Shown in pieces: positions 32,816 through 43,789 of a stretch of 64,000 nt of DNA. A program made the translations under genes and the position numbers. Source of the stretch: Beaufortia kweichowensis (Eukaryota > Chordata > Actinopteri > Cypriniformes > Gastromyzontidae); NCBI GenBank assembly GCA_019155185.1, contig CM032808.1, forward strand, positions 4,203,255 through 4,267,254, written 5' to 3'. The stretch's first letter is position 1. Every line of letters starts with the position of its first letter. The notes beneath the pieces are model-generated. The model did no database searches. It saw only the letters and a program-made list of their open reading frames with translations, and had not been told where the DNA came from.

Positions 32816-34594
32816 GCTTACAAAATAATATTAAATTAAGTTTTTACAGGAATTAAACATGTAAAACAAATACTGCAGTTTGAGACAACAGTAACAGTAT
32901 TTATATATTAATAAAAAAGGTTTGTTAATAAAATTATAGTCATGTGAAAAAATTAGGTAACCCCATTAACATAATATTTCAGTCAAGTTTCATGTCTCTA
33001 GGCCTTACGGTTTGGTTTGCACGATCAGTTTTGCGGCAGAATAATAATAAATAAAGCTGCAAGCAGCAATTATTAAGGGTTCAAGTGGTTTAAGACCTTT
33101 AGATCAGCTTTGCAAATGCATCATTTGCTAACACGAAATTTAGGGCTCACACCATACAATTTGACAATGAAGAATATGATAATACACACACTGAAAAATG
33201 TGATTGCGCCCCCTAGTGGGTGATTTCTTTTAACTCACTCAACATGCCTTGGTAGGCATGTTAAACATGCCTACCGAGTTTCGTTCATATTATTGATAGT
33301 CACTGTCCTTAGAATCTTTCAGCACTGATTTTGCATGAATATTCATGAATATTTAAGCGGTTTGATTGACACCAGTGGTTCTTGAGGCAAAGTTGTTTAT
33401 AATGAGGAGGTCTAACAAGTGTGATCAGTATTTTGTATATAGGGTAAACATTAGGTGATTGCAGTGATGTAAAACTCATTAACGCCTCGTTAGATTAATT
33501 TATCTGGTTCACCCAGTAATTTGACAAATGCAGTTGGTCTCATACAGTTTAAAACACACTAATAACTTGCAGTAACATATTTCAGGCATCAAACTTGCAT
33601 ACTGTCTACAATACTGCATACAATGTACAATGATGTAAATGATAAAACTCAGAAGATTGTCAGTGTATCACAGTTATATAAATAAATGTCCATGCATTTA
33701 AAAAGTGATAACTGTGTTAGTGTGTTATTTTGTAGTCATCGTTTTTTTTTGCCCTTTGGTGGATAAAAAAGTAACTACAGACGTTATCTGTAGTTAAAAT
33801 GACTGCTCACTCAAATAATTGCTGTTCACCTGGCTTTCATAAAAAATGTCTTGGCATGTTAGGTCAGAATGTTCCGTTTTCCACATAGAAAAAGTATTGT
33901 AGACCTGAACGTTAGGGTACATAAGATTGGTTGCGGAGTTATTAGCATTAATGCAAAACTGCTTATTATAGCAAATTTTTACGATACTCAGAAGACCTGC
34001 CAGATTTTAGGCAGAGTATAGGTATGCCTACTTTTGTAACGTAGGATATTTTTATTTGATGTTATTAGCTGTTGAAAATTTATTGGCTGCTGACGGCCAT
34101 GTTTTTTTATTTATCCAAGTGATATTAAAGTATATGTTTGGACATACACCAAAGACTATTTTTAACTTCATCAATCATAGGGAAGGGGTATTATTAAGGA
34201 TTTTTTTGTTGTGGTACAGTTTTGGTACAGTGAAATTACAACAGGAGGGGTAATGCTGGCCCTTGTCCCAGTAGTAGAATGCATCAGATCAAACCGCTTC
34301 CATGTGCAGGCACTGGGTTCCCCCTGGTCTGTTCCAGTGCCAGAGGAGTACTTGAAAGAAGTATTATACTGCAAAACATACACTTTTTACTTAGTATTTT
34401 TGTCTTGTTTTGTGATCCATATGTCTTATTGTCTTTATTTATTATTTTTGTAAATTACAGAACACAACATATGTAAACATTCTACCTTATATTTTTTCTT
34501 CAAATTTTTCAATTTTTTGGAAGCCTGGGCACCTGTCACCTTTCCAGCCAACATAATTTCTTTAACAAATGTCCTGGTAAAAGACAAAAGATTT

Positions 34595-34640
<46 letters not shown>

Positions 34641-34769
34641 TTATTTGTTATTTCCAAAACAATCACGTTTTATGTGTGACAGTGAATAATGCAGAAATAA
34701 AAATGACCTGTATATTAAAAAAAAGCCTGCAAATATAGCATAATGAAATTTACATTATCACAGCAATAC
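32816..34769. other. Intergenic; only repeat scraps and a TAA microsatellite
   Basis: 33046-33232 resembles a common fish repeat (AAAGCTGCAAGCAGCAAT ... GCGCCCCCTAGTGG). 34597-34639 is a TAA/AAT microsatellite. The ORF at 34211-34453 has no recognisable motif. No gene supported. Confidence 0.45.
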
Positions 34770-35189
34770 TTAGTTCCTGGCAAGTTTGGTAGCATTTCTC
34801 CGTCCAGCAAACAGGCTGTCATTTGCTGCTCTAAGCTTAAAAAGTTTCTTAGTGTCTTCGTCTGACCCTATACAATAACATACAGTTGGCTGTAATACAT
34901 TTGCAGTGGGTATTTGGTTAAACATACTTAGTTTTTGTTTGGTTAATGTTAAAATATGTAAACCACTTTTTCTGCAAGCTGGTTGTTGTTATTGTAGTTG
35001 TTTTTATTAATGTAGGCTACTTTACTCAAAATAAGCCATTTGTGCCTTATACAACAGTAATATGTAACATTACAATGAAAAAATCCTAAGCAGTTAAAAG
35101 TATTATGCTGGTTTATCGAAGTACAACTTATGTAAAAATGCTTAATTGACTTAATTGTACTTACAGGTGTGAACTACTTTTCCCTCCAT
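34770..35189 (-). CDS. Two-exon Myb/SANT-like (trihelix-type) N-terminal ORF, 40 codons, probably truncated
   Basis: On the minus strand an ATG at 35189-35187 opens exon 1 (35189-35165, MEGKVVHT), with donor GTAAGTAC. The 297-bp intron ends TTGTATAG. Exon 2 (34867-34770) completes a split Trp codon and reads SDEDTKKLFKLRAANDSLF then AGRRNATKLARN and stop. The pattern W-S-D-E-D-T, L-x-x-L-R, N-x-x-L-F-x-G-R-R-N-A is that of the first helix and turn of Myb/SANT-like (MSANTD or trihelix) domains common in fish, often related to Harbinger transposon Myb-like proteins. The second and third helices are missing: the stop falls right after the first motif. It is therefore a truncated gene, a pseudogene or a micro-protein. 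A solo LTR whose U3-to-U5 direction is also minus ends 112 bp upstream of this ATG and could supply a promoter (inference). Confidence 0.55.
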
Positions 35190-35301
35190 CGTTTAATCTG
35201 TGCAGTGAATCTGTGCGTCTCTCTGCCTTTTCTGTTCCTGCCAGCCTCCTCGTTACGGTGAAGATGGGTAGTTGACAAATAATTATGTGACTGTGTCCTA
35301 T

Positions 35302-35590
35302 TGTTACGGTACCGTTGCAAGGAGACGAGAAGACGAAGTCAGATAAGTAATCCTTTACTATTTTAGAAACTCAGTCAGGTTAATACATCCATGGAAATAA
35401 GGCAAAACAACATCCAGTTAACATCAACACTCGACAATGAACAGAAGAACAAACACTGCTTAAATAATAGTCCAATGATGAGAGTGACAGGTGAAGGGGA
35501 TCAACGATGATGGCTGGTGAAGAGGAACAGGTGTGGTGACGCAGGGAATCATGGGAGATTGAGTCTTAGGGGAACCGTGAAACTGTGACA
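35302..35590 (-). mobile_element. Solo LTR, 289 bp, minus oriented
   Basis: Ends TGTTACGG and ACTGTGACA with the 5-bp target duplication CCTAT (35297-35301, 35591-35595). On the minus strand it has the order CTCCCATGATTCCC, CACCTGTTCC, a TATTTAAG box and a GT-rich tail, that is, U3 to U5 read leftwards. It lies directly upstream of the minus-strand Myb/SANT-like ORF. Confidence 0.85.
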
Positions 35591-35725
35591 CCTATGGTGT
35601 GACAGCAAAAATGTAAAATTTATTGATGCTGTATACAAGAACAGTTTGATCAATTAAATAGCTCTCAATAATTTTTAAATGTATTAAAAGCATATTTCAT
35701 GTCAATTGGAAGAAATACAGAAGTT

Positions 35726-38700
35726 AACTTAGCCAACCACATTTGCCTGTTAGCTTGCATTTCGTGTTCTGTGCTTACTGTAACTTTTCTTCACCAAATG
35801 GTTAGATGTCTAAGTGGTGCCTGCAAAACAATATAGGCTTTATTGATAATTGGAAATGTTTTTGGGGCAAACCTGACCTGTTGAAGAGATGGTCTTCATC
35901 CCTCTTGGGGTGGAGCTGCTCTTTTATCTAGAAATATGGCGCATAGTCTTAATGTTGATGTTAAACCTTGACTAACTGGGGCCCAGGTAAGGAAGCAGAC
36001 AGACGGGCTTAACCAACCGTCTGCCAGCCATCACATGTCACATAACACAGATAATATACAGCACATAGACATTCTATCTAGCAATACAAAAAACTGTGCA
36101 AAAGTAATGTAATAAATGTTCAACAAATGAAAAACAAACAAAATCTAGATAAAAAATTAATATGCCTTGGCATGCTAAATATTTGATCACTCACTAATAA
36201 AGCACTTTTTGTTAATGATATGATCACAGATTGTAAATTAGATATGCTTTGTCTAACAGAAACATGACTGATGCCAGATGATTATATCACTTTGAATGAG
36301 TCTATTCCCCAAGACTATATAAGACTATATATATACTATTATAAACATGAGCCTCGTCTAAAGGGCAGAGGGGGAGGTGTTGCTGCACTCTACAGTAATA
36401 ACTTTAGCATTACTCAAAAGTCTCATTTTAAATATAACTCCTTTGAAACAATGGTATTGTTTGACTTTATATCAGAATTAGTACTGGCCCCAGATAGAGT
36501 TCTTGTTGTCAGTGATTTTAATATTCATGTAGATAACGACTTTGACGTTTTGGGACTGGCTTTTAAAGACATTCTCAACTCTGTAGGCATTAGACAACAT
36601 GACCCACTCACTGTCACACTTTAGATCTAATACTGTCATATGGTATAAATGTGGACAATGTTGAAATTTATTAGCAAAGCGAAGACATGTCAGATAACTA
36701 CTTAGTATCTTGTACGCTTCATCTGCCTATAGCTACAAACCCAACTCCGTGTTATAAATACAGTAGAACAATAACCACTAGTACCAAAGACTCATTTCTC
36801 AGTAATCTGCCTGAATTACCTCAATTGCATAGCATATATGATAATTTAGAAGATCTTGACTATATTACAGAAAATATTAACTCTGTCTTTTCCGAAACAC
36901 TAAATAAGGTTGCTCCCCTGCACCTAAAGAAAATTAAAGACAAAAGTCCAACTCCGTGGTATAATCAGAACACGCATGCACTAAAAAGGGCTGCCCGTAA
37001 AATGGAGCGCACCTTTAAGAAAACAAAACTAGAGGTATTCCGCTTAGCTTGGAAGGATAGTGTCTCAAAAATCAGAAAAGCCTTAAAAAATCTAAATCTG
37101 TCTACTTTACGTCATTAATAGAAGAAAACCAACACAACACAAAAAAATAAATCGCCACTATCCTCAGATGCTGGCTATCAACATAGTTGTGATGAATTTC
37201 TTTACAAATAAAATTGATAATATTAGAGAAAAAATTATAACTATGTAACCAGAGGCTATATTCCCAGAACCGACAACACATTCCAGCCCTCCTACTGAGC
37301 AACTGCAATTATTCTCAACCATAGAATTATAAACTCATTTCTAACATTAGGATATGTCCCTAAAGCCTATAAGCTGGCCGTTATTAAAAAAACACAACTT
37401 GATCCTAGAGACTTAGTAAACTTCAGACCTATATCGAATCTACCTTTCATTTCTAATGGACTTGAAAAGATAGTTTCATCACAGCTATCCTCCTACCTCC
37501 AAAGGAATGGAATCTGTGAGGAATTGCATTCAGGATTTAGAGCCCATCACAGTACAGAGACTGCTCTGATCAGAGTTACAAATTATTTGCTGTTGGCTGC
37601 ATCTCATTTTAAATAGACTTAAAACTTTGATCACAAGTCCAGTACGGAGTACCACAGGGATCAGTTCTAGGACCTCTACTCTTCGCCCTGTACATGTTGC
37701 CCTTAGGAGCTATAATTAAGAAACATGGAGTAAACTTTCACTCCTATGCCGACGATACTCAATATCTCCTCGAAGCCTCACGAAACACAGCAATTCACCA
37801 AAATCATGGAGTGTATAGTTGACATAAAAAAGCTGGATGAGTAGCAACTTTCTGTTGTTGAACTCTGAAAAACAGAGGTGTTAATCATTAGACCTAAAAC
37901 TGCTACACTTAACTAAGAATATTCTTACTTAATATAAGAATATTATCTAACTATTGACGGGTTCTCTACCAAGCCTTCGTCGTCAGCTAGGAATCTGGGC
38001 ATTTTATTCGACAGTACCCTCTCATTTAAAAGTCATGTTGCCAACACCTGTAAAACCGCTTTTTTCATCTCAAAAACATATTTAAACTACATCATATGCT
38101 GTCGCTATCGAGTGCAGAAAAGTTAGTTCATGCATTCATGACGTCTAGACTGGATTACTGCAATGCATTATTAGGTGGCTGTCCAGCTAGCCTATTACAA
38201 AGGCTCTAACTAGTTCAAAATGCAGCGGCTAGAGTTCTCACAAGAACAAAAAAGTTTGAACATATCAGCCCGGTACTGTCAACACTGCACTGGTTACCCA
38301 TTACACAAAGTATTAACTTTAAGATCTTACTGACCACTAATAAGGCTTTACATGGTTTAGCTCCTCAGTACCTGAGTGAGCTCCTAATACACTACAGTCC
38401 CTCACGTCCATTACGCTTTCAGGACTCTGGCCTAATACCTAGAATTTCTAAATCAAGTGCTGGTGGTAGATCATTCTCTTATTTAGCACCTAAACTTTGA
38501 AATAGTCTTCCTAGTGCTGTGCGGGAGGCAGACACACTTTTTTCACAGTTTAAATCTAGATTAAAGATCTATCTCTTTAACATAGCATACACATAGTCCA
38601 ACAGTTTATAACACAAATCCCCTAAGGGATTGTTAGGCTGCATTAACTAGGCCAACCGGAACCAGAAAAATTTCCCTAACAATCTGATGTATTTGTTGCA

Positions 38701-38750
38701 TCTCAGGGTGTGAAACAGTATTTTGCTGCTATCCTCATTAACATTCCTGT
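35726..38750 (+). mobile_element. L2-like LINE (copy 2), decayed, with 12-bp target duplication
   Basis: Parallel to the 18175-24745 copy: ORF 36271-36624 is endonuclease-like (LVVSDFNIHVDNDFDVLGLA), ORF 36687-37118 is the linker, then a shrunken polymerase (37320-38000; the aspartate region reads SYADDTQ-like with a gap) and the C-terminal part (38090-38580). Several internal deletions relative to copy 1. The target duplication AATACAGAAGTT at 35714-35725 and 38751-38762 fixes the ends. Confidence 0.85.
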
Positions 38751-38875
38751 AATACAGAAGTTGTAAATTTTATGAGATGTATTTTTACACTAAAACGAAT
38801 ATAACTGTGTAGCTGTAATATTGGTCTTTTAAAGTCCAAGTATTAAAGTCTTGTAACCTGCATATAAAGAAGACT

Positions 38876-39291
38876 TTACCGTACTGAAGGTCTTCTTGAT
38901 GATCCCGCTGTAAATATAAAGTAAATATAAAAATATTGTAATATTACATAACCACATTTGTACTGCATGAGTTAGTATTTTTTCTTACGTTTAAATCACA
39001 TTTATGCCAACACTGTTCTTACCTAGTTGGTCATTCTCAAGCATGTGCTTTTTGATTATGAATAGTTTTATTGCTAGAAAACATATGGTGAAGAAAATTC
39101 CAATTCCTGCTCCTATCATTGCATATTTTATTTCTGAGGTTCAGAGAGGAAAAAAGAATTAATTAGGAGAGGTATCACTTTTCAAACATTGTCATTTTTG
39201 TGCATCACAGTGTGTCTTGTTTTTTATTGTCTCTTACCTGGTTCTTTACTTGTAGAGTTTTGCCCATTTACACATGTGAACAGCAAATAAT
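38876..39291 (-). CDS. 3' exons of an unidentified single-pass membrane protein
   Basis: Three minus-strand exons join in frame through phase-1 introns: 39291-39238 (YLLFTCVNGQNSTSKEP), 39133-39023 (EIKYAMIGAGIGIFFTICF continuing LAIKLFIIKKHMLENDQL) and 38907-38876 (AGSSRRPSVR, stop TAA). The donors GTAAGAGA and GTAAGAAC and the acceptors CTGAACCTCAG and TATATTTACAG are good. The product would be a short extracellular stalk with a Cys and an N-S-T glycosylation site, a hydrophobic helix of about 23 residues, a Lys-rich stop-transfer KK and a cytoplasmic tail of about 25 residues. Phase-1 exons of this layout are usual in Ig-superfamily and similar receptors, but I do not recognise the family. 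Upstream exons were not found; the acceptor of the 54-nt exon is pyrimidine-poor, and if it is read through, an in-frame TGA appears. It could be a pseudogene relic. Confidence 0.5.
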
Positions 39292-40429
39292 CTGTAAGAT
39301 TTCAGTACACTTACTTGATTTGGTCAACTCATTTTGTTTTCCAGTTCATTATGAACTGCTTATTTAACCACCCCACTACTTTCAGCCCAAACCAAGAAAA
39401 TTACATGCCCACAGTAAAATGTTTGCCGTTTTAAAACTATTTGGCCTATTTTCTGAAAAAGGACACTTGGGACTTTATTGCTCAGGTGTCAAAATTAAAA
39501 TAAGCAAAAAATTAATTTAGTTATATGTACTTGAAGTGTAGTGGAACTGAAATGTTATTCACAAATTATATTTTTGTTTCATAAAAATTTATATTGTAGA
39601 TGTCCCAGAACAACCCAGAAAAGTCTAACAAAGTTATTCATTGTATTTGAGATTGATATCACAACAGAAAAAGTGTTTATTAGCTTTTTAGTCTACCATG
39701 GCGCATTTCAAAAACGGCAACAGGAATGCCCTAATTGTTACTGATGAGTGAAGAAAGCTATAAAGATGACTTTTTTTAGCATAACCTATTATATTTTTAC
39801 TACGTGTATGTATCTACAACACTTGTTTTTTTATTTAAAAATATTACAAAAGAGTATAAAGTTATTGAAAGGCTGCAATAAAACTGCAGATATAGTTTCA
39901 ATGTCGTAATAAAACCATATAAGAATAAAAAAACCAAATAATTTTGCATGCAATGTTTTACGTTGTTTGTTGCAAAGTTTGTTTTACATGCAAAAGTATT
40001 TACGATCGTTGTGGAATGAAGACTGGTAAATCACCCGTTCTGATGGCCAATAGCTTTATCCAGCAATAGCTTAGCATCAGTGTAAATGGCTGCAGCATTC
40101 ACACAGTGATGGGCGATACAGAAAACATCACTGAATTCAGCCACAAACAATAAGCTTTCATCATTGTAATACACGTACATGAATACCTGCATACTGCAGG
40201 CAGAAAAATAATGGTGCATTGATAATAGTGAATGTTCATGGCCATGACAGAAAGACGGAACTGAACTATAGCTGCTAGCATTAGTCTTTAGCTAATGCCA
40301 AACATTAGCTAAAGCTGACAGGTGCAAACAGCTTTAGCTGACAGGTGCATGCGCCACAAAATAACAACGCAACGTTGTGTAAGAACAAAATTATCGCATG
40401 CTTGCGAAACATGAATCATGTGTTGGGTG
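39292..40429. other. Intergenic between the membrane-protein exons and the provirus
   Basis: No further exon could be joined to the membrane-protein exons. 40290-40360 repeats AGCTGACAGGTGCA. One unexplained ORF at 40031-40220 is listed separately. Confidence 0.35.
40031..40220 (-). CDS. Unidentified minus-strand ORF with a strong splice acceptor
   Basis: A 62-codon ORF runs from about 40219 to 40031. A very good acceptor (polypyrimidine then CTGCCTGCAG) lies inside its start, followed by MQVFMYVYYNDESLLFVAEF and later AAIYTDAKLLLDKAIGHQNG. GTGATT follows after AACGG and could be a donor or contain the TGA stop. It lies upstream (minus strand) of the membrane-protein exons, but no link in phase was established. 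Family unknown; it may be chance or an internal exon. Confidence 0.2.
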
Positions 40430-41882
40430 TGTAAGACTGGTGCCGAAATGACTGAGCCCAAAGAGGACCACATGCAGAGAGAACACTAAATTCTTACGTG
40501 AACCAACACCTGAAAACTTTCTCAAAGACTTTACATCCACTTCCAAAACAGTCACCCCGCTGTGTGGAGATAGAGGAATCACACCACACCAGCGGTTACT
40601 CACATCTGTCTTTTTACTCCTTGTCCTCTCTCTCCCCTCATTACAGGTTGTCCTAAAGACACTCAGAAACACACCTAACATCATCTCTTTTAAATAAGAT
40701 AAACAGGAGCATAACCATTCATATTTAATATCATTGTAAAGGTCTCAGTGCGATTGGTAAGAAGGTCTCATTCCTTTAAAGCCAGGAAAACCCACAATTA
40801 AGATATAGAAAACTGGAGGTAAACACCACAAAAGTCTCTCACACAAATTACCTCCTGTATGTAAATGAAATGTATTTTCCCACAGAAATCAAAGAGGAGT
40901 TCTCACCACAAACTTACAACCCCAGAGTGAGGTGCCCAAATGGTAATAATAAACAAACAGACACCATTTGGTGGATCTTTAGGTATTTAAGGGAAAGTGG
41001 CATGAAAATCAGGGAATCTGCAAACAGATCTCCCACACAATAGCCGTGTGTAATTCTTCTTTATCAGGTAGACAGTTTTCTCATCCTGACATTATTGAAT
41101 GTTTGTTATTGATATTGTATTGTATTGAATTGAATTTAGACAATTACTTGTGTTTACCTGTTTAATAAATTGTTATGTTTATATTAATTCTAAAACTCTG
41201 AATTATTGACTTTAGTAGATTATGATGTATCCGTGTTACCATAAGTCTACGACCAGGGTTGAGTAATTAAGTTGTCTTACAATCGGAGATCCTATATGGG
41301 GCTATCTTGAGTGGTAGTCATAACCTCTGGTCATTGTCTGTACTTTAATTAAGTTGTTATGTAGTTATTATGTATAGATTAATAACTATATGAGGTCAGA
41401 TTAAATCCCTTACGGAGCTGGCCATAACCTCTGATTAATATTTAAGCTTTGGACTAAGTTGTTATATAGGCGATTGTATGGGGCTACATGGGTACCTTTT
41501 AATAATAGTAAGCAGGAGCTACATTGTTAAATTGCTTTAGCCATAACCTCTGATTATCTGGTCGAGCTTGTGATCGTAGGTCCCCATACACTGAAGGGTG
41601 CGAGGACTCTGTGTGACAATGAGAACCTAATGTACAAGTATAACAATAATCGTGGAGTTGAATAGAATGATAAAAACATTACCCAAAGGTTAATAATCAC
41701 AGGATAACCTTAAGAATCGTTTTATTAATTGGAGTCAGATAAAACAAAGAGGTATTAATTATATATATATGTAAAACATTTGATGTAACCCTGTTACTTA
41801 TGCAAAGGAAAGGCAGTAACGCGCAAAGACCCTTCTGCCGTGCCATTGGCTGCGTCGTTGGACCAGTGGTGCGTGCCTTACA
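40430..41882 (+). repeat. 5' LTR of provirus
   Basis: TGTAAGACTGG to GTGCCTTACA. Contains a TATTTAAG box near 40984 and AATAAA near 41164, consistent with U3 promoter and R polyadenylation signals in + orientation. Confidence 0.92.
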
Positions 41883-41885
41883 AAG

Positions 41886-41903
41886 TGGTGACCCCGACGT
41901 GAT
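41886..41903 (+). promoter_or_regulatory. Primer binding site, tRNA-Trp type
   Basis: TGGTGACCCCGACGTGAT starts 3 nt after the 5' LTR. This is the 18-nt complement of the tRNA-Trp 3' end known as the primer site of avian alpharetroviruses. Confidence 0.88.
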
Positions 41904-42161
41904 ACTCCCTACCTGTATTGGCGAGTGGCGCCTTTCCAGCATAACTTTCAGGATTAAGATTCTCACAGAAGAAATGAGGTTTGATCTTCTTCTCCCCTGT
42001 CTACAACTACTGTGGTAAGTTCGTTCCTTTTACCTATTAGAAGTGTTGAGGGATAGTTTCTGTATATCACACATATAGACACATTTTTAGAACGGGTCGG
42101 AATACCCATTTTTAGACCGGAGACCGTGAGAATCCGTGGGACAAGAATTAGTTGGGAAAAC

Positions 42162-43749
42162 ATGGCTTTTCAGGGACAGAACGATGACAGTGTAGATCAG
42201 GAGATTATGGATATTATGGCAATACAAATAAAAGAACTTCTCCTTCGTCCTAAACGGTAAAGGATTAAACCTTAAGTGGAAAAATAGTGAAATCATATCT
42301 TGGTTTCTGACCGAGGGCAAAAGGTTGGCATCTAAATCAAAGTACAAAAATACCAGTTGCTATCGTCTACCTACTACGCTAAAAAGCGATCTCGAAACAA
42401 TAGCCGCAAGCAAACACACAATAGCAAATATCAAAGAGATTGAAAAAGCACGTTCAGACGAATTGCAAAAACTAAGATCACAAGTCGAAGAGTTTACATA
42501 TGAAAGACAAAGCTGGGTGAGACAACGTGAAATAATGGCAAGGAAAATAGATGGACTTCAAAAGAAGCTCCAAACCGGCAACAATTACATCTCGGCACTT
42601 GAGGATTGCTGCGATAATGTAGGCTTCCCAGTGGCTGCAGTTAAGCAAGCAGCTGGATGAAACTTCTGAAGTAATCAGTGATAGCGATGATGAGGATGTT
42701 GCCGCGACTAGAAATCCAGACACGGAGAGAAACTTCGTAACCGAGCCTCCGTTCAAGAACAAGAACACAATCAACAGAGCCCTATTAAAACACGAGCAAA
42801 ACAAAGTGGAGCACGTCCAAAGTCTGTTAGAGTTGCTGTACTCAAAACCATAACGAATGCAAATGATGAAATAACTCTGATTAGTCGTCCGTTAACATGC
42901 GAGGAGTGTTCAAAACACAAACAGGTCGTGGGAATGATGCCTAGAAGAGGGCCATTTCAACCGTATTGGGAAACATTAATGTTACAAGCCACAGTGTACA
43001 AGTTAGAAACTAGAGCGTATGGCAAATCGCACTTCTGACCATTCCAGAAGAGCTCAGATCAAAATTAACTCCAGACATGAAATCTGGAAACATAATAAAA
43101 CGAAATAATGATGAAACTGACGAGATGATATATGAACGATTAAAACAGGCATTATTAGACATGAGGGGACCGACAACTGCAGACTGGAGTAGAATTCTAG
43201 AAATCAAACAGTCAAGCAATGAATCATTTGAGACATATGCTGAGTGTGTGGTGGGTAACATACAAAGAGCATTCTGGGATGGAAAATGCAAGCCGCGATC
43301 CACGAACCATTATTACAGATCATAAAAATAATGCTGGCATCCCAGTTCAAAAGGCCTTGATGAATGGAGTAGATCCTGCAGAGAACACATTTAGAGCAAT
43401 TGTAGACTGGGGTTCAAGAATAGAGCAGAGATGGAAACTAAAACCCCCGCAGTATAGCCTCTGCTCATTGGCTGACGGAAGGAAAAGCACAGACAACTTT
43501 AACTCCAGATTTCAGAATAGAACACACTGCCGCTATTGCAAAAGAGACAACCACAGCATAAAAAACTGCATTAAAAGAGAAAGGGATATGAGAGAACAAC
43601 CAACATATACCAAATCAACTTTATCCTCAAAAGACTCTGACTTAACAAAGCAGTTTGAGGAGTTTATTGCCGAACGTAGGAGAAAAGAGAATTTAAATGA
43701 CGAAAATAGAAACACAAACAGACCACTAGCAAATCATAATTCACTATAG
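42162..43749 (+). pseudogene. Provirus gag, broken
   Basis: Start-like ATG at 42162, a stop after 32 codons, then ORFs 42325-42660 (charged, coiled-coil-like), 43077-43325 and 43219-43749. The middle carries a capsid-like segment (WSRILEIKQSSNESFETYAE). The last part has a CCHC zinc knuckle, CRYCKRDNHSIKNC (43528-43569), the nucleocapsid RNA-binding motif. At least three frame breaks separate the pieces. Confidence 0.8.
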
Positions 43750-43789
43750 GAATCTGTGGCCTCCGTTGCTGTTGGGAGCATAGTTAGAA

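Noticed and set aside
34211..34453. 80-codon ORF beginning MVQFWYSEITTGG
   Set aside because: No splice context, motif or repeat support; overlapping frames are equally open.
39292..39315. A donor-like GTAAGT on the minus strand 24 nt above the 54-nt membrane-protein exon
   Set aside because: A 24-nt intron is too short for a vertebrate spliceosome; reading through gives an in-frame TGA.
40391..40684. 97-codon antisense ORF in the 5' LTR, partly kept in the 3' LTR (49575-49781)
   Set aside because: It breaks between the two LTR copies after small indels and has no recognisable motif; kept as LTR sequence.
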